Counted from the first letter of the stretch, positions 1 through 29,257 are shown. The stretch: 64,000 nucleotides of DNA from Oenanthe sinensis (GCA_028671895.1 CM053796.1:37570860-37634859), one strand, 5' to 3'. The notes: generated by a model not told the origin, from the sequence alone. Numbers and translations are program-made.

Positions 1-14
1 TATATCTATTGCAG

Positions 15-3000
15 CTGACCAATTGATTAAAGTTGAGAAAGTCCAAGTACTTTTTGCATCACAGGCATGGCAGGAAGCTGCTATAGTTGCTGATGTTGGA
101 AATCGAGCTCAAGTGGCAGTAATCTCACTTGCAGCCTCTTCTGTTTCACCAAAAGTAACACATGTAAGGTGGCCTTTTCTGGTACAAATGGCTAGCAGCA
201 GCTCCAAGGAAATGGAAAGTGTCGCAGCCATTGTTCATTCCTACATGTGGAGAAAAGTCATCGTTATTTATGAAGATGACGGCTACGGTGATCCTGGAGC
301 ACTAGCTCTACTATCCAAATCACTAATAGATAAAGGTTCTGACATTGAATATCGTTTAGTACTTCCACCATATACCTCTCTATCTGATCCTCAAGGGTTT
401 ATTGGTGGCGAGGTAGTAAAATTATTGAGTAGAAAGTCTAGAGTTTTTATAATACTGCAATCATCATTAATAATGGCTAAACATCTGGTTAGAGAAGCTA
501 GGATGATTGGATTAATGGGGAGAGATTCTGTGTGGATAGTTACTGATTCTATTACAAGTGTTCTGGATTCCAGTGACCCTTCTTTTGTTATGTCCATGGA
601 AGGTGCTATTGGAACCAAGTCATATTACTCTGAAGAAACTAGTAGTTTTATGGAGTTGAAAGCTCAATTTCGTGAAATTATCAAGTCAGATTATCCAGAG
701 GAGAATAATTTGGTGCCTGGAGTTTATGCCCTACGTGCGTATGATGGTATTATGGCCATTTCTCATGCTGTGACAAAGTTAGGTACTAATGAAAATACTA
801 CTGCAGAAAATGTGTTAAAAGGCATTCTATTAAGTAATTTTCGAGGCTTGAGTGGGAAGATTAGTTTCCATGATGGGAGTTTATCGGATTCTTCTTCCAA
901 TATAAGAATCATAAATGTTGTTGGGAAGAGTTACAAAGATATAGGATATTGGTCATCAGAAGGATTTCTTAAAAATGCTGATCAAGTCAAAGGGGGTGCT
1001 TTTAGCATGAAGACATTGGGCAGTGTGGTGAATTGGCCAGGTAATTTGACCCGTAATCCGAAAGGGTGGACTATGCCTACTGATGAAAAGAAAATGAGGA
1101 TTGGAGTTCCTGGAATGACAGTTTATCCAAATTTTGTGGAGGTTGTATCAACTGATGAGGATTCAGATGGTGTATATAATATTTTTGGATTTTGCATCGA
1201 TCTCTTTCGTGAGGTTTTAAATATTCTGAATAAGGAATATTCTTTACCTTACGAGTTTATCCCCTTCTATGGAACCTATAATGAGCTGGTCTACAGTGTT
1301 AGCAATGAGGTAATTTCTTAATATATAATGAGGCAGTATTATCTTAATCATGAATAATTTTGTCCCTGTATATTTGAAAAATAAAGGCAGTCTTATTTGA
1401 AAATTTCATTTAGTTTTTTTTTCCTTGCTCTTGTTGACAATTTTTTGTTGTTGTCATGTGTCAAACCAAAAATTTGGAAGACTTTTGATGCTGTGGTGGG
1501 GGATGTAACTATATTAGAACATCGAGCAAAACTCGTGGAGTTCACACAACCATTTGCTGAATCTGGCTTGTCAATGATGGTCCAATACAAACACAAGCCT
1601 TCCAGAGCTTGGTTGTTTCTAAAACCATTTAGTCGCAGTATGTGGCTAGCAACACTTGGGATTTTGTTCTACACTATGTTCATTGTTTGGTTATTCGAGC
1701 GTTATAAATCAAATCCAGATTTCGAAGGGTCGTTAAAGGATCAGCTTGCCACTGCTATGTGGTTCACTTTTTCGTCTCTGTTCTTTGCACACAGTAAGTA
1801 CCTTGTTATCGTTGAGACTAAATCACAAGTTACACCCTGATGTCTTAAAAGCTGTGTTAGTGTCCTTCTTCACGAATTTCAGCATAAGACATCTAAACAA
1901 CAGTCTAATAAAAAATTGATTCATTTTAACATCAGAATAGCATGTTTTAAAAATGTTTTACGAGATGCGCTTGTTTTGTAACTTTGTTTTTTTATATTCC
2001 TGATTTATCCTGGCTGAAGCGTATATTCAGCAAATATGCTAACCAAAAAGTCATTTTGATGTTAACTTTAATTTTTAGAACACAATGTTTACTTGCGTCT
2101 GAGATAAAAAAAGAATTCAATGCATGCTTTACTTTCACAGTGAATGCACTAATATGAGTCAACTTTTTACAGATGCAACATTTTTAGCCGCTGTCCCTAT
2201 AATTTCTATGGTATTTTTTATCATTTTTTCTTCATTTCTGTTTCCAACATACAACCAAAACGTACAAGTATTTAAATTATATTCTGAACTTGATTGAAAG
2301 CTTGATCTTCCAGTCTAAACATGGCAGTCCAATTTGTTTCATCAAGTATCCATACTAATTTGCTGCAAAATGAAATATTTCAGGGGAAAAAGTTTACAGC
2401 AACTTTACGAAAATGGTGGTTGTGGTATGGCTGTTTGTTGTGCTGGTTCTTACCTCCAGTTACACAGCTAGTCTGAGTTCAATGCTTACAGTTGAAAGGC
2501 TTGAGCCAAAGGTAAAAGATATAGAATGGTTAAGGAAAACAAATGCAACAGTTGGCTGTGATGGTGGTTCATTTGTTAAAGAATACTTGAGAAATGTACT
2601 GAAACTTGAGAACATGAAATACATGAATAACCAATTTGAGTATACTTCTGAATTTGACAAGGGGGGTATTTCAGCATCATTTATTGAGCTCCCATACCAG
2701 AAATTCTTTCTACAAGAAAACTGCAATCACTTCACTACTGTTGGACCTACCTATAGATTTGGAGGATTCGGATTTGTAAGTTATTACTTCTCTTTCATTC
2801 TGTTTCGACTGCAACAAAAAATCGCTTTGAAATATTAAACACTAGAACGGGAAATATATTTTGAAAATGATATTCGATGCTATGCATGCATGCAGGTTTT
2901 CCAAAAAGGATCTCCAATAGCTAGAGATGTATCAGAGGCCATTCTAACCATCACCGAAAATGGTGGTCTTAAACGCTTGGAAGAGAAATGGTTTATCCCA

Positions 3001-3348
3001 CCAACTAACTGTACTGCATCAAAAAACACAGGAAGCCTCACCATCGAGAGCTTCTGGGGATTATATCTTATCTCTGGTGCCACCTCTACAGTCTGCCTTG
3101 TCATTTTCATACTAGTCCTTCGACAAAACAAAATTCAAAACCAGAGAAATACGAAAACTGGCAATATCCTAGCTGAAGCAAATTCGAAAAAGGCTGTTGC
3201 AATTGTAAGGTATATCCATTGCTATAACAATAGAATATCTCCGATAAGAGGTACTTCTTTCTACCAGAGAGGAGAAATGGGCTCATCAAGGTGGGAATTG
3301 ATGAGTCCTTCCGAGACTCTAAAGCATGGAATTCAACTACCTGATTAA
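15..3348 (+). CDS. Glutamate receptor-like channel (GLR clade II type), 5'-truncated by window edge
   Basis: Partial gene for a plant glutamate receptor-like channel, a plasma-membrane ligand-gated cation channel. Exons read as 15-1309, 1481-1793, 2384-2775 and 2896-3348, all with GT/AG borders and one continuous frame (about 817 residues seen). Exon 1 holds most of the extracellular amino-terminal domain and the first half of the ligand-binding domain (GVPGMTVYPNFVEV, FGFCIDLF). Exon 2 continues with FDAVVGDVTI, then the first membrane helix (WLATLGILFYTMFIVWLFER) and the pore-loop region. Exon 3 starts in FAHREKVYSN and carries the main pore helix with SYTASLSSMLTV, the plant counterpart of the SYTANLAAF gate. 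Exon 4 holds the end of the ligand-binding lobe, the last membrane helix (about 3052-3118) and a short cytosolic tail ending SSRWELMSP plus 12 residues. The first exon(s), with signal peptide, lie left of the window. No frame break was seen. Confidence 0.93.
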
Positions 3349-3796
3349 CCTGAAATCAAAATGCAAGAACATCCATCCCCCAACTGTTAAAATATAATAT
3401 AAGATCCATTCAGGCCAGTCCAAATCTATAGTTAGTAGGGATCGTTAAGCTGGCATTGGTTTGACGTAAAATACTGTACTTTAGAAAATTTCTAGTAGGA
3501 AATAGAGATATTTGTTACACGCAGCTTGACAACTTATTTTTCAGAAAATATTTATCTCGAGGATAAAGTAGATACATATATAATTTTTTTTAAATAAATA
3601 TTTACTTTTTAAAACAAAGATAAGTCAAATATCTTTTCTTTTTAACCGTATTGTTTTTTTTGAATAAAAGGCAAATTTTCATTAACTCAAATCAAGCAAT
3701 TATAAATCTAAAATCAATTGAACCAAGTATCATATTAAATTGTATATAAATATTAAATTTGTTAATAAGCTCTGAATTATTCAAATTTAATATTTA

Positions 3797-4492
3797 CTAG
3801 CTTATATCCCGTGCGATGCACGGATAATTTTTTTTAAATTTTTTAATATTTTTTAATGATTTGAATTTATTTGTATTTGTATAATAATAATTTAAAATTT
3901 ATCTAATATTATATGTATATATTTTTATATAATTTATTTGTATTTATATTTTAATAGGATAATTTTTGTTTGTTTTATATAGAGATTTATTTTAGTTAGT
4001 AGATCAATGTGAAATATTTTAGTTAGAAAATTAATATTATATTATATTTTAGTTAGAAACTTAATATTTTAAAATTAGGCTCAATAATTAATCAACTATT
4101 CATCCCAAATATCGACCGACTACCAAACTTTCAATGTTATCATAAAATTTAATGATATATTAAATTAAAATTATAGAATAAACTTTAATGATATATTAAA
4201 TAAAAATTATAGAATAAGTAGGGTTCGTAAAATAAATAAAAATATAATATAATTTAAATATAATATAATATTATCATATATGTGATGAGTTGTATAAAAT
4301 GAGGACTACTGGGGTTAGAGTTGTATGTATGATTATATTTTTTTTAAAATTAGATTTTATTAAAATTCAATGGTTAAAATTGTTTCCATGGTTCACTTAA
4401 AATTGGACAGCTAAGATTTTTTCTATGGTTCACCCAGTACCATACCGACGACCAAAACTTTTAATCTTTTAGTTATAATAATATAGTATAGA
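3797..4492 (-). mobile_element. Non-autonomous Helitron, complete by its ends
   Basis: Read on the minus strand, the element ends at 3797 with a GC-rich hairpin (CCGTGC-ATC-GCACGG) about 8 nt before CTAG, followed by a flanking T. That is the Helitron 3' signature. Its 5' end at 4492 begins TCTATACTATATTATT, with a flanking A on the minus strand (T at 4493), so insertion fits the A^T rule. There is no coding capacity, so movement would need an autonomous relative. A neighbouring repeat of the terminal word (4493-4501) leaves about 9 bp of doubt on the 5' end. It shares internal sequence with the copy at 44891-45327. Confidence 0.75.
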
Positions 4493-4555
4493 TAGTATAG
4501 ATATACATAAATAATTATCATATCACATATTTTTAATTTATCCCTTATATCATAA

Positions 4556-4768
4556 GTAGCTCCGTTTGACTACTTTTTTTTTTTTAAAAAAAGTACACAT
4601 TTACCTACTTTTTTCTGTAAATAAGTATTTATTTCTGAAAATTAAATCAAAAATTGAAAAAAAATTGAAAAATAAATACTTATCTATATAAAAAAAAGTA
4701 GACTTCTACTTATTTTTTTCTGAAAATGAGTTTTTATTTTTATAATTTAAGGAGAAACAAACTGGGCC
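4556..4768. mobile_element. MITE-like inverted-repeat element
   Basis: The left end reads GCTCCGTTTGACTACTTTTT and the right end, reversed, reads GGCCCAGTTTGTTTCTCC. The interior forms an imperfect foldback with matching ACTTTTT and TATTTxTTTTTCTGAAAAT runs on both sides. There is no coding capacity. The ends resemble those of the 7910-8128 element, so both may belong to one family. The exact borders and target duplication are unclear. Confidence 0.5.
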
Positions 4769-4900
4769 ATATATATATATACCGAAAGTCCATTAAAAAA
4801 TCGTGTAATTTCATTTATTTCACGTTCTATCATTTTTTCTGGTATCGGATGCATATTTGAAACAAACTGGGCCATATATATATATATATATACCGAAAGT
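4754..4900. repeat. Direct repeat with AT microsatellite
   Basis: Two copies of the word gaaacaaactgggcc followed by an (AT)n run and accgaaagt lie at 4754-4789 and 4859-4900, 105 bp apart. They differ mainly in the AT run length. The first copy overlaps the right end of the MITE at 4556-4768, so the second may be the end of a deleted sister copy. Confidence 0.7.
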
Positions 4901-7900
4901 ATCATTTATTGCTACAGCTACTATTCATTTAAAATTATATATATATATATTCTCTATTTATACTTATACTTGATGTAGGATGATTATATGAACACTTGTA
5001 ATGTACTAGATTTTGTGAGATTATGGCTGAGATCAATTATATTCTTAGATTATTTATACTTTCATTTGTGTATTACTATAATTGATATGTTTTTTTAATA
5101 ATTAAGTTTATAGACTTAAATAAGTACATGTTCTAAGAAATTCTCGAGAATGAGTTAGAGTCAAATGGGAAGATATTGACAGCCTATCTAGTATCTACAT
5201 TGTTCTTAAGTGCCTGCGTTATTGAATATATGTTTTTTTCCAAAAAAATAACCAGTACTACTGCGGAATCTATTTGATAGTAGAACTCAAATATATTATT
5301 CGACCGTAATGAATCAATAGATATTGGGCAAACCACAAGCAAAATAGTTCACAGTTCGTTTAGTGAATGATGCAATTAATTTACCGGTTTAACTGCCGGC
5401 CCAACCCAACGTTTCAGTAATAAAATTATCAAATTTAGGATTAAGTTACTTACCTTTTTTCTTTTTTTTTTCTGAAATAAAGTTACTTACCTTTTAATAC
5501 TATTTTCTTAATATCCGTACGACTAAAGAAGGGTAAAAAATAAAGATCGAGTGTTATGAAGGTTTTAATTTTTTATGTGAAATATTATCTTTTTGGCATT
5601 TAAAATTAATAAAAAGTGTAAAAATTTGTTTGATTATTTAATTATATAGAAATTTAAATGCATATGAAGTATAAATAATTATGAAAGGAGTAGATAATTA
5701 AGTAACTTTTTCGGTATTTCTTTAATTTTATGTAACTAAATAATTAGATAAATATACACTTTCTAATAAATTCAAATACCTGAATATTGATAAATTAACC
5801 AAATGACATTTAAGTTCAAAATTATTGAAACATAAATGTAATGTGAATAAATATATTAATAATAAGAGTTTTTTATTTATAATTTAACAAAATTTAAATT
5901 TTTTAATATTATCCATCAAATATAGGTTGACTATTAACAATATAATATATATGTACATTCTAATGATTTAAATAAATTTAGACGAGCGATCTAAATGAAA
6001 ATTTTGAATATAATGAAAGATCGTTTTAATATAAAACTCATTCAATATTTGATAAATTTTTTAAATAAATTCAAATAATCAACAAAATTCAATTCATTAT
6101 CCACCTCACGGTATCCATCTATAAAGCTATAAATTTAATTATTAAAAACCCATTATCCACCCTAATTTTAATCTCTTAAAATTTCAATTTGGATTGAAAT
6201 TATTACTCGAGTCTATAAAGTATAAACTCGTCAAAACACCAAATTCAGTGTGGGCACCCTGAGACTAGGTTGTCGGATAGTAGGATCGATTTTAGATCGG
6301 ATTTATTTGGATCAAATCAATTTTCGATTATAATATATTTAAGTACTGTTCGAATCGGATCAGATTTGGTTTAGTTTAAAATGGATTAAATTTCGGATTA
6401 AGATCAAATTAAATTCAGTTCAAATCATTTTAGGTTGGGAAAATACCGTATGAATTAATTTTCAATTATTTTTTAATTATAGTAAAATTAAAATAAAAGT
6501 CATTAAATAAGTTTGTTAAAATAATAATTTATTCATTATCTTTCTTCTTATGTTTTATAATTTGTGAGACTTTATAAAATCATCTTAATTATTAAATATA
6601 TTAGTTATAATACATAATAATAAAAGTTTTTAAAATTTTGATTGTATAACCATTTTAATTTTTTGATATAAAATTATTTTAAATATGAATTTTGCTTAAA
6701 AATAGATTAATTTAGTGAATAAAAAGTGAGCCGATACTATATACTGTGAATCATTAAAATAAAATTAAAAAATTAGACTAAAATTCAATTTACTTATTTT
6801 CTAATTCAATATAATTTGTATTTATATTCATTGGCGAAACCATGAATTCATAATAACTAGTGCTCAAAATTGACAATTTTCCTTATTTAAAAAATTGAAA
6901 AATTGTCATGATCTCGGAAATAAAGTTCTTAATGTAAAGTTAATCAAATCACATCTAAACTTGAATTCAAATGCTTGCAATACCCATACTCTATGTCATT
7001 TTTTTGTATAGAAAAAATATGTACTATACTTTTAATTTGGCTTAATTGTGAAAATTATTAATGAAACTAAAATGTTCTTTAAACATGATGGTTTAAAAAG
7101 ATAACACTACAAACAATACTGTGTAAATTAATTTTTTTAAAAACTTTTCTTAATATAGTTGAATTTTATTTTAAAAAATTGTTATCAAACAATTGTCTTC
7201 AATTTTAATAGGATATACTCTTCGAATTTAACTATTCCACAACTAATGTTCGACTCTCTCGGGAGATGCTTGGCACGCAGCAGTTGAGTCCAGATTTACC
7301 CGGTTATGTGTGAGGGCAGTCCATAACTCGAGTTTTGAAATCCCACATTAATATGGGGTAATTCTTTGTAAAAAAAGAATTTGATATCCCGGATTAGAAA
7401 TAATATCATAAGAATTAAACTCAACATTTGTGTTTTAATTAATAGTAAGTGTTTTTTTTCTAGAAAATTAGAAGTATTAGAATGTATGTTAACCACTAAA
7501 TTGGAATTAGAAATCAGGTTTTTAACTGGAAGAGGCCTCAACCTTTTAATCAAAAATTTATCTATCAAATCATATTATTTTTAACGTTTATTTTAACATA
7601 CATTAAAAATAAACGTTTCGATTTAATATAACGAAACGTATCTTGTATTTCGAATAATATTCGATTCAGATGATTAAATATTCAATTTTAATTGATTCTA
7701 AATCATTATCAAATCTAATATTTTGAATTATTTTCAATTGAGATAATTTTCAATTGAAATCAAATCAATCTTTTCGACGTTACAACAACGTGTGAATTCG
7801 GTTCATATATTTGGATTCAATTTTTCGTATCCGAACACATTTTACACACCACAATAACACATTTTAAGTACAACACAGACACCCACTACCCAAACACAAG

Positions 7901-7909
7901 AAAGATAGT

Positions 7910-8128
7910 TGGCCTGTTTGCCCTGCTTTAAAATAAGTTCTTTTGGACTTATTTTCGGGTAAAAATTTCATATTTTGATAAATGTTTTTTATACAAGTAT
8001 TTAATGTATATTTGAGATTCTATAAGTTGCAAAAAAAAGTTAACTTTTTTCAGAAAAAAGTTAGGAATCTCTAACTTTGTCTTAAAATAAATTGACTTAT
8101 TCTGGAAAAAAGTTCCCGAAACACCCCC
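7910..8128. mobile_element. MITE immediately upstream of the helicase start codon
   Basis: The terminal inverted repeats are imperfect: left TGGCCTGTTTGCCC, right (reversed) GGGGGTGTTTCGGG. Sub-terminal AATAAGT and AAAATAA words also pair. The element is flanked by the 3-bp repeat AGT at 7907-7909 and 8129-8131. It ends 47 bp before the ATG at 8176, so it probably lies in the promoter or 5' leader of the helicase gene. Confidence 0.6.
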
Positions 8129-8175
8129 AGTATTTGTCACTTCTCGGCGAGAAAACTTAACGAGAGAGAGAAGAG

Positions 8176-23984
<15,809 letters not shown>

Positions 23985-26422
23985 AATGTCCTTGAAAAAT
24001 GAAGTCATGCTTATCGGCCAAGAACCCAGTGCAATTGTTTTGGGCCTGAATTGAAAAAGAAAAAGAAGAAAACCTATCCGTATTGTGCAGATCACGAGAT
24101 CCCAGGCAAGCCCTGAATGTCTATGTATCGGAAACTTTTTGCTGATTGTTGATGTGGAAGCCCGTCAACATATTGAGGTACCCTACAACATAATTTGTTG
24201 TTGCTTGTGGTTTGTCTGTTCAAGGCTGTCTGGAAAGCATATATTCACATTACCATGTGTAGTACTATCCTTCGGTAGTATCAGTAATTACCTAGATATC
24301 AAATTTGCTTCTCACAAGTGGATTAGTAATTTCAAGATTTCTTATTCTCTTGTATTATATATCTGCACCTCCACTTTTAGCCAAAAAGGTGAATTTACTA
24401 CCATCACTAGGTAGGATGTAAAGTGTATATTTATAGTACACAAAAATACAATTGAAATTTCAGTGTTATATCTTGAATTATTGATGAAACTTTAATGTGC
24501 AGGTATATTTTCCTAATAACCGCTAGTTGACAGTTGTGCAGATTGAAAATGACTTGAGATCAAGAATGAGATAAAACAGCTGCTGCTATGTGGAAAGATG
24601 TGTACATCTCCCTAGCCAGTTTGTGTAAATTGAAACTATTGACATGTATATACCAACTCATACTTGGTATATGTTGTAGTATTTTATAACTAAAAAGTAT
24701 TATTTATGTTGGAATTACATTTCTTATCCTTTTCTATGACAGTTTCTACTCAAGTTGAACTAGAAAAAGGTAGTTTTTATTTTTGGGTATTTTCAATTAC
24801 AAAATTTTGTATTACTTTACAAAGGCTTGAACCCTCGATCTCTCGTTATGCAGAATATCATCTAGTGTTCAATGCTAGGGATAAGAAGGTAGTGTCGATA
24901 AGCAATGGAATTTTTGAGGAAATAAGCCTATGCATGTTTTTAAACGAATGACAGATAAGAAAAAGTAAGAACTGGCACATATCGAGCATCTCATTGCCAG
25001 AATTGTGGTGCAAATATCCGAAGTGAAACCTGATCGTGATGGTATAAATTGGTGTTTCAGACGCAGGCTTGATAATAAGAAACTTGCAGTTGCGGTCTAG
25101 TACTCGGCACATTTCCTTCTTGATAGTCTCTTTTTACCAATATGACTAGGACTAAAGTAAAAACTAAAAACTTAAGTACAGAAAATGGGAGCTACTATAA
25201 TGTTAAAAAAGTCTTTTTATATATATAATTTTGATTTGATTTACTTGTTCGTCGCTAGGTCAAAAGGCTATAATATTGAAAACATACTATTTAAAATATT
25301 GGCAGACACCACATATGTGGGACTTGCATATTTGCATGCAACAACTTACCAACCAATAATTCTTATTTGCAAAAAATTATCTTAACATCATTAATCTAAT
25401 CAAATCAAATCTCAAATAATCAAGCCTAAAGTTAAACAGGTCATTACATTATTGTTTATAAAAAAAATTAATATGTAGCTTTAAATAAAAAAAATTCAAG
25501 TAAAAGAAGAGATGGGCCATGGTTAGTGACATTGCACAGTCACAACTACCATTATAGTTGAGTATTTCTTCTCTTCTACTCCTTGCTTCCCCTGCCACCT
25601 CCATTTTCTTTCTTTTTTCTTGTTCTTCAAATATTGGACTTGCCAACTTGGTACTTTAAGGGTCCCTAGATAACCCAAATCAAGATTTTTCTCCTCTGGT
25701 ATACTATGGTTGATGCATATATTATTTGTTTATGCTACATAACTTGAGCTTGTTTTGCTGGTTTACTATATGTACTGTATATTGTGCAGTATTTATATCT
25801 TTTGTTGGTTTATTACAGAGTTTTGTTCTTAATATTGCATATAAGTTTGGCTACTGCTTTTGTTCAATGTACACAAATAGTTAGTCTATTATGTTCTATT
25901 TGGTAATTTTAGAGAACTGTTTTGTGGATATTATCAAGCATTTCCACGTGTATTTTTGTAAACATATGTCGATGGCGTATGTGCACCTGATACTAATCTT
26001 TGAATGTTGAATATATCTAAATCTTATGCCCCTTGAATGATTTTTCGAAAGTCAAAAGTGTCATGAATTTTTAATAGTCGAATTTGTCTGATTTATTTGG
26101 AAGTTGAAAGTGTCTTAATATCAGAAGAGCTCTTTTTATTCTTGCCAAGGTAGCATGTATGTCATTAGATGAACTTTTGATGCTGAAACCAAAGAGCTCT
26201 ATAATGGTTACATGTAATTTTGAACATTATCTCACAGAGTGTTTAAACAGACTGAAACAAACAAAATTTTAGCATATATTCTGTAGTTAATAAATTTGAT
26301 AGTTCAGCGTATAATGCTTTCCGAAATATCTACTGTATATTGAACTTCAATTACTACAAAGTGTGAGTCTTTGCCTTTCATTCTTTGTTAGGGCAGCCTA
26401 CAAGAAAGAGTTGATATTGATA
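23985..26422. other. Spacer between helicase and IQD genes, with probable UTRs
   Basis: The first few hundred bases should be the helicase 3' UTR. A pyrimidine-rich stretch at about 25560-25698 ends in a good donor (CTG|GTATAC), and an acceptor (TTGTTAG) lies at 26385-26391, so a 5'-leader intron of the IQD gene is plausible at 25699-26391. Small ORFs at 23874-24095 (-), 24085-24414 (+) and 24706-24951 (+) have no recognisable content. No other gene was seen. Confidence 0.45.
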
Positions 26423-29257
26423 ATGAGATCTGGAGATTGGCTCAAAAATTTATTTGGCTTAAAGAAACTGAAAAACAGAAAGCCAAAATATCTAAAGGTA
26501 TCCGTCCTTTGAAGTTTTCTCTGTAGAATATTTGTGCTATATATCTTATACTTTGTCTACAGAGTTTTTTTTTGGGTTCGGAGGTAGAATTGGTCTATAA
26601 TTCTCAATGAGAAACTGAAACTCGTTTGTTCCCTGAATAAGCATTGGTTATTAGACGCAGGGATGACAAATTATGGAGCTTATATTTTTGAAATTATTTC
26701 AAATTTAGTATTTTACCATCTGAATGCAAGTTTTCCATGAATATATTTTCCTCCGCTAAACCACAGGGATCTGCAGCACCTCAAAATGCAAATGGGTTAA
26801 ACAAAAATCATCACCTTCAAACACAATCCACTAATATTTCACATCATGTCTCTAATGAGAATACTGGGATTTCAATTGAGGATCTAGCAGCTACACAGAT
26901 TCAAAGTGCATTTCGAGCATACAGGGTAAGTCTTGGTGCAAGGGTAGGCTCAGTACTCAGTAGTGATTTTGAATATTCAAATGCTATTAGTCTATTACAT
27001 TATATAGATTTTTCATGTTGTGACTTTAGCTTATGCATCCATTACATGAAAGCAAGCCTCTTCTTTCCGTATAAATTATCTATTGCCTGATAGTGCAAGA
27101 CTACGATGAGAAATTGTCAAACAGATATACTTGAGGATAGTTTTTTCATACTTGCCTGTATCGTGATGTGAAAAATGTAGTTATGCTCACTTTTTACTGC
27201 TAAATGTATCAGAAAGATATCATAACCCTCAGAGAACTGCTTTGATGAATATGACCGATCCCTAATATTTTTGCCAAGGTTTTAATTTTTTTTCTTTCCT
27301 GATAGGTGCTTTACATGTCAATCTACTCAACAGTCTAAATGCTGTATAGGACCTATAGGTAGTTTTTAAGATATGAAACATGATAGAAGTTAGTAGAAAC
27401 AAATATTAACAAGTGAGGAAGGATCTTTTTCAGTCAGCAGCTTCTGATTAACACCATTATGAAGTTACTTGAAAATATATTTGTATGATGATTACAAGCT
27501 TAAAAACATCCGAGTCCTCCAACAGAATTATTTTCTGAAATTGTTTTAAGTTGATTGCACTAGTAAGTTCTTTTGCTCCTCCCCGAATAGCCAATTTCAA
27601 TCACATGACAGACATAAATGTGTTTCATTGTGGGAGATCCATTTTTACTATAACGTAAATCCGTGTTCCCATTAATGCGTGACTTAGCTGCAAACATGGT
27701 GGTCAACTTTTTGGCATTTGAAAAACTACGTTCTGTTTGCTCACATTCTGCTTGCTCAATGAGGAGCTTTTTGGTATACTTCTGATAAAGGACTGGAGAT
27801 TCATAGTTAGTCCTTGTGTAATTGTTGTTTCTCTTATATAAGCCTATAGCTGTTCTAGATTTCATTTGCAAATTAAAATAAACTATTTTGAATGACATTG
27901 CGCCAATTGTGTTATCAAGCATTTGTAATTCTTTTGGCAAATAAGTGCAAATGTACAAAAAAAATTATGGTTTTGTATGAGCCAAATATGGCCAGAACAT
28001 TTAATGTAAGTTCTGAACAAATTCTAAATACAACCCTATGAAAAATGAAATTACAATCAGAAATAAATTGTTCCACAGACATTGTGATTTAGGTAATATT
28101 GTTATTATTATCTCATAACTCAGGCAAGAAAAACTCGGCGCCAGTTGAAAGGGACTGTCAAATTACGGGCAGTGACTCTAGGTTCTTCTTCCAAAAAGCA
28201 AGCATCAGTAACTCTAAAATACCTCCACATATGGAGCAGATTACAAACTGAAATTAGAGCTCGCAGGACAGAGGAAGCCCGAATCAAACAAAGGAAGCTA
28301 GACAATCAATTAAAATTTGAAACGAAGCTTCATGAGCTCGAGGTATAAGTCTCTTATGCATGCAAGTAGTATATCACTCACTAGTCACATATTCCGGTAA
28401 TTCTTACTTGACATATCTTTTGAAGGTATTATCTAGTAAATAGTTTACGAATTTACTACCGAACATCTATGCCATTATTTGCTTGTCTTTGCCGCATAGT
28501 GCAAGTACAAAACTATAAAAATGAACCCGGCCATTGGACCTAGGGGCAGAAGTCATCTGTTGTCGGTTACATGGAGATATCAGATATGTATGGAGTACCG
28601 TATGTTTTTCTTCTGGGCAACACAAACTGCCATATATATTTTTCTGAATAGTTTGAGCTGTTTTGAGGAAAAATCTATTCAGTTAAAAGTTCTCCTGGTT
28701 CAGCTTTCCTAATTACTATAATTGCTCATATACACATGGACTGGATGCTTGCAGGTGGAATGGAGCAATGGTTCTGAAACAATGGAGGAAGTCCTTGCAA
28801 GGATTCATCTACGTGAAGAAGCAGCAGTGAAGCGAGAGCGGGCTATGGCATATGCTTTTTCTCATCAGGTATATGCTGTGATAGAACTAAAATTTCATCT
28901 TTTTTTTGTAGTTTAAAATTTAAAGCTACATTAGTTTGAAGTTCCCTAATTTTCTAGTGGAGGGCCAGTACAAACTCTGCTCTGGGTAATTATGAACTTG
29001 GTAAAGCTATCTGGGGTTGGAGCTGGATGGAACGTTGGGTTGCTGCTCGACCATGGGAAAGCAGAGCCCTTGTACAATCAAGTCCAAAGAAAGCGACGAG
29101 TAGTAAGAAAGCAAGCAATATTGCTAAAATAATGCAATCTCCAACAATAAAATCAAGCAATTCTGTCAAGTCCATTTCGCCAAATGGTAAAATAACTACA
29201 AAGCCCCGAAAGTTGTCTTATGGGGCAGCTGACCAAGAGGCAAACACTAAGAAGTAA
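26423..29257 (+). CDS. IQ67-domain (IQD) calmodulin-binding protein, IQD9/IQD10-like
   Basis: Five exons (26423-26497, 26767-26925, 28124-28342, 28755-28868, 28958-29257) give 288 residues in one frame. The start MRSGDWLKNLFGLKK matches the basic N-terminus usual in IQD proteins. The IQ motif core ATQIQSAFRAYR ends exon 2 and continues as ARKTRR in exon 3. The split between these two exons is the conserved intron position of the IQ67 domain. The C-terminal part has RERAMAYAFSHQW, LGKAIWGWSWMERWVAARPW and a Ser/Lys-rich tail. The set of motifs resembles Arabidopsis IQD10 and IQD9 as I remember them. IQD proteins are microtubule- or nucleus-associated calmodulin scaffolds; function here is by family. 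A 5'-UTR intron is likely. Confidence 0.93.

Larger units (their letters stand above)
3349..8175. other. Intergenic AT-rich region between GLR and helicase genes
   Basis: No protein-coding gene was recognised. The stretch is AT-rich and holds a Helitron (3797-4492), a MITE with a following direct repeat (4556-4900), AT microsatellites and a MITE next to the helicase start (7910-8128), all listed separately. At 6270-6430 there is a run rich in gatcggat/gatcaaat-like words, and 7240-7360 is a GC-richer patch; both look like transposon remnants I could not classify. ORFs such as the minus-strand one at 7296-7568 have no recognisable content. Confidence 0.6.
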
